Of a stretch of DNA of 7,737 nucleotides, positions 6,621 through 7,737 are shown piece by piece. A model generated the notes under the pieces. The model did no database searches. It was given only the letters and a program-made list of their open reading frames with translations, and had not been told where the DNA came from. A program made the position numbers and the translations under genes. This stretch comes from Rhodoferax sp. (GTDB lineage Bacteria > Pseudomonadota > Gammaproteobacteria > Burkholderiales > Burkholderiaceae_C): assembly GCA_021737905.1 (NCBI GenBank), contig JAIPDA010000103.1, forward strand, positions 1 to 7,737, given 5' to 3'. Each line of letters opens with the position of its first letter. The stretch's first letter is position 1.

Positions 6621-7387
6621 ACCAGACCCCTTCGCACTTTTCACTCGAGCTCATAGACCTGCGCAAGAGCTTTGGCAAGACCGAAATCATCCGCGGCGTT
6701 AACCTGGCGGTCAGCTCCGGCGAGCGGGTCGGTATCATCGGGCCCAACGGCGCCGGCAAGTCAACCCTGTTCAACTTGATCAGCGGGCGCTTTGCGCCCA
6801 GCAGCGGCCAAGTGCTGCTCAATGGTCAGCGCATTGATGGCAAACAACCCTACGAGATCAACCGGGCGGGATTGAGCCGCAGTTTCCAGATCACCCATGT
6901 TTTCCCCAAGCTCAGCGTGTTTGAAAACCTGCGCTGCGGCTTGCTTTGGAGCATGGGCTACCGGTACAGCTTCTGGAAGTTTCTCGCTGACTTGAAGGAC
7001 GCGAATGAGCGCACCATGGAGTTGATGAGCATGATCAAGCTGGACAGAAAACGCGACATGCTGGCCGCCAATCTCACCTATTCTGAGCAGCGCGCCCTGG
7101 AGATTGGTATCACGATTGCAGGGGGTGCTCCAGTCATTTTGCTGGATGAACCTACCGCCGGCATGAGCCGCAGCGAAAGCCGTGATTTTGTCCGCCTGAT
7201 CAAAGAGGTCACTGTCGGCAAGACTTTGCTGACCGTTGAGCATGACATGGGCGTGGTGTTCGGCCTGGCCGATAAGATCGCTGTCGTGGTTTATGGCGAA
7301 GTGATTGACTTTGACTTGCCTGACAAAGTGCGCGCTAATCCGCGCGTTCAAGAGGCTTACCTGGGCACTGCGCATGCTCAAAGTTGA
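6617..7387 (+). CDS. livG: ABC transporter ATPase, LivG family, with degenerate signature motif
   Basis: This 256-residue cytoplasmic ATPase pairs with LivF to power import through LivH/LivM. Its nucleotide-binding parts are Walker A GPNGAGKST (42-50, Lys48), Q-loop Gln91 in RSFQITHVF, Walker B VILLDEP (173-179, catalytic Glu178) and switch His209 in TVEHDM. These are intact. The signature motif is not standard: residues 153-158 read LTYSEQ, where LSGGQ or the LivG-typical LAYGQQ/LSYGEQ is expected, so the nearly invariant second glycine is Ser156. The downstream REL-type sequence (RALEIGITIAGGA) and the AGMS D-loop region remain recognisable. The length is normal. The ATG lies in an ATGA overlap with livM, with only a weak GGGA (6607-6610) ahead, which suggests coupled translation. 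The changed signature would face the LivF ATP site. Family assignment is secure; reduced function of that site is inferred. Confidence 0.93.
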   Translation: MNQTPSHFSLELIDLRKSFGKTEIIRGVNLAVSSGERVGIIGPNGAGKSTLFNLISGRFAPSSGQVLLNGQRIDGKQPYEINRAGLSRSFQITHVFPKLSVFENLRCGLLWSMGYRYSFWKFLADLKDANERTMELMSMIKLDRKRDMLAANLTYSEQRALEIGITIAGGAPVILLDEPTAGMSRSESRDFVRLIKEVTVGKTLLTVEHDMGVVFGLADKIAVVVYGEVIDFDLPDKVRANPRVQEAYLGTAHAQS

Positions 7388-7737
7388 CAACTTACAGGCC
7401 TTCTATGGCAAAAGTCACGTACTGCACGGTATCAGTTTTACCCTGCAACCGGGCGAAATTGTGGCCCTGCTGGGGCGCAACGGCTCGGGCCGATCCACCA
7501 CGGCCAAAGCCATCATGGGACTGGTGGACTGCACGGGTGACATCGTCTGGAAGGGCCGGCAGCTGGCCGGTTTGCGGAGTTTTGAAGTCGCTCATGCAGG
7601 CATTGGCTACGTGCCTGAAAACCGCGATATTTTTCCGACACTGAGCGTGCACCAGAACCTCTTGCTAGGCCAAAAGCGCAACGGCAAGCCTAGCCAATGG
7701 AATTTTGAGGACATGTACAACATGTTTCCCCGCTTGC
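7374..7737 (+). CDS. livF: ABC transporter ATPase, LivF family, 5' part, with Walker A Lys replaced by Arg
   Basis: The first 121 residues of the second ATPase are present; the gene runs off the window. It starts at the ATG at 7374, inside livG (14-base overlap). A-loop Tyr11 lies in QAFYGKSHVLHGI. The P-loop reads GRNGSGRST (34-42): the universally expected lysine is Arg40, codon CGA at 7491-7493. The Q-loop region is YVPENRDIFPTL (79-90), with Glu where most ABC proteins have Gln, which is normal for LivF. Walker B, signature and switch histidine lie beyond the window. Lys-to-Arg at this position usually abolishes or strongly lowers ATP hydrolysis in P-loop proteins, so this subunit's own site may bind ATP without turning it over. 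The frame is otherwise undamaged, which argues against a pseudogene. No strong ribosome site precedes it; translation is probably coupled to livG. Confidence 0.9.
   Translation, partial: MLKVDNLQAFYGKSHVLHGISFTLQPGEIVALLGRNGSGRSTTAKAIMGLVDCTGDIVWKGRQLAGLRSFEVAHAGIGYVPENRDIFPTLSVHQNLLLGQKRNGKPSQWNFEDMYNMFPRL

Noticed and set aside
7384..7644. An 86-codon + strand frame near the end of the window
   Set aside because: It is an out-of-frame shadow of livF, whose real frame opens at 7374 and runs through the window end with a P-loop and the LivF Q-loop region.
2891..7737. Urea transporter (urtABCDE) operon
   Set aside because: UrtB proteins are usually longer with a large N-terminal extension, and the binding protein lacks features I associate with UrtA. 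The LivH/LivM/LivG pattern fits the amino-acid-type family better, though the ligand remains open.
7374..7737. livF as a decaying pseudogene because of the Walker A change
   Set aside because: The frame is intact over 121 codons, surrounding conserved motifs are preserved, and the change pairs logically with the altered LivG signature. Nothing else suggests decay.

Overview
The window is GC-rich with every gene on the + strand and tightly packed. Codon use, leaders and protein style fit a beta-proteobacterium of the Burkholderiales, most likely Comamonadaceae (Rhodoferax/Polaromonas-like). That placement comes from recognising the protein families, not from a search. Two transport operons are visible. 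I see no RNA gene, insertion sequence, CRISPR array, prophage or other mobile element.

Region 1 (1-2786) is a metal-uptake operon, probably for zinc. It encodes a His-containing outer-membrane barrel protein of unassigned family (24-1139), a ZnuA/TroA-type periplasmic metal-binding protein (1123-2055) and an ABC-3 family permease of the ZnuB type (2052-2786). The genes overlap by 17 and 4 bases, so translation is probably coupled. No ATPase (ZnuC) is visible. It may lie left of position 1, but the window cannot show this.

Region 2 (2787-7737) begins with a 104-base AT-enriched leader. A complete branched-chain-amino-acid-type (HAAT family) ABC importer follows in the order livK-livH-livM-livG-livF, with livF cut by the window end. 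A 96-base gap after livK holds a GC-rich hairpin with a short T run. This probably protects the livK message or partly terminates transcription, so that the binding protein outnumbers the membrane parts. The remaining genes are 4 bases apart or overlap. The ligand cannot be read from the sequence; 'branched-chain amino acid' is a family name here.

The most interesting feature is the ATPase pair. LivF has arginine in place of the Walker A lysine (GRNGSGRST). LivG has a degenerate signature motif (LTYSEQ instead of LSGGQ or the usual LAYGQQ/LSYGEQ). In an ABC heterodimer the Walker A of one subunit faces the signature of the other, so both defects fall in the same composite ATP site. This predicts an importer with one consensus and one degenerate ATP site. 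The permeases are also non-standard: LivM has a C-terminal extension of about 100 residues with two extra predicted membrane helices and a charged tail, and LivH has an enlarged loop with a Cys pair.
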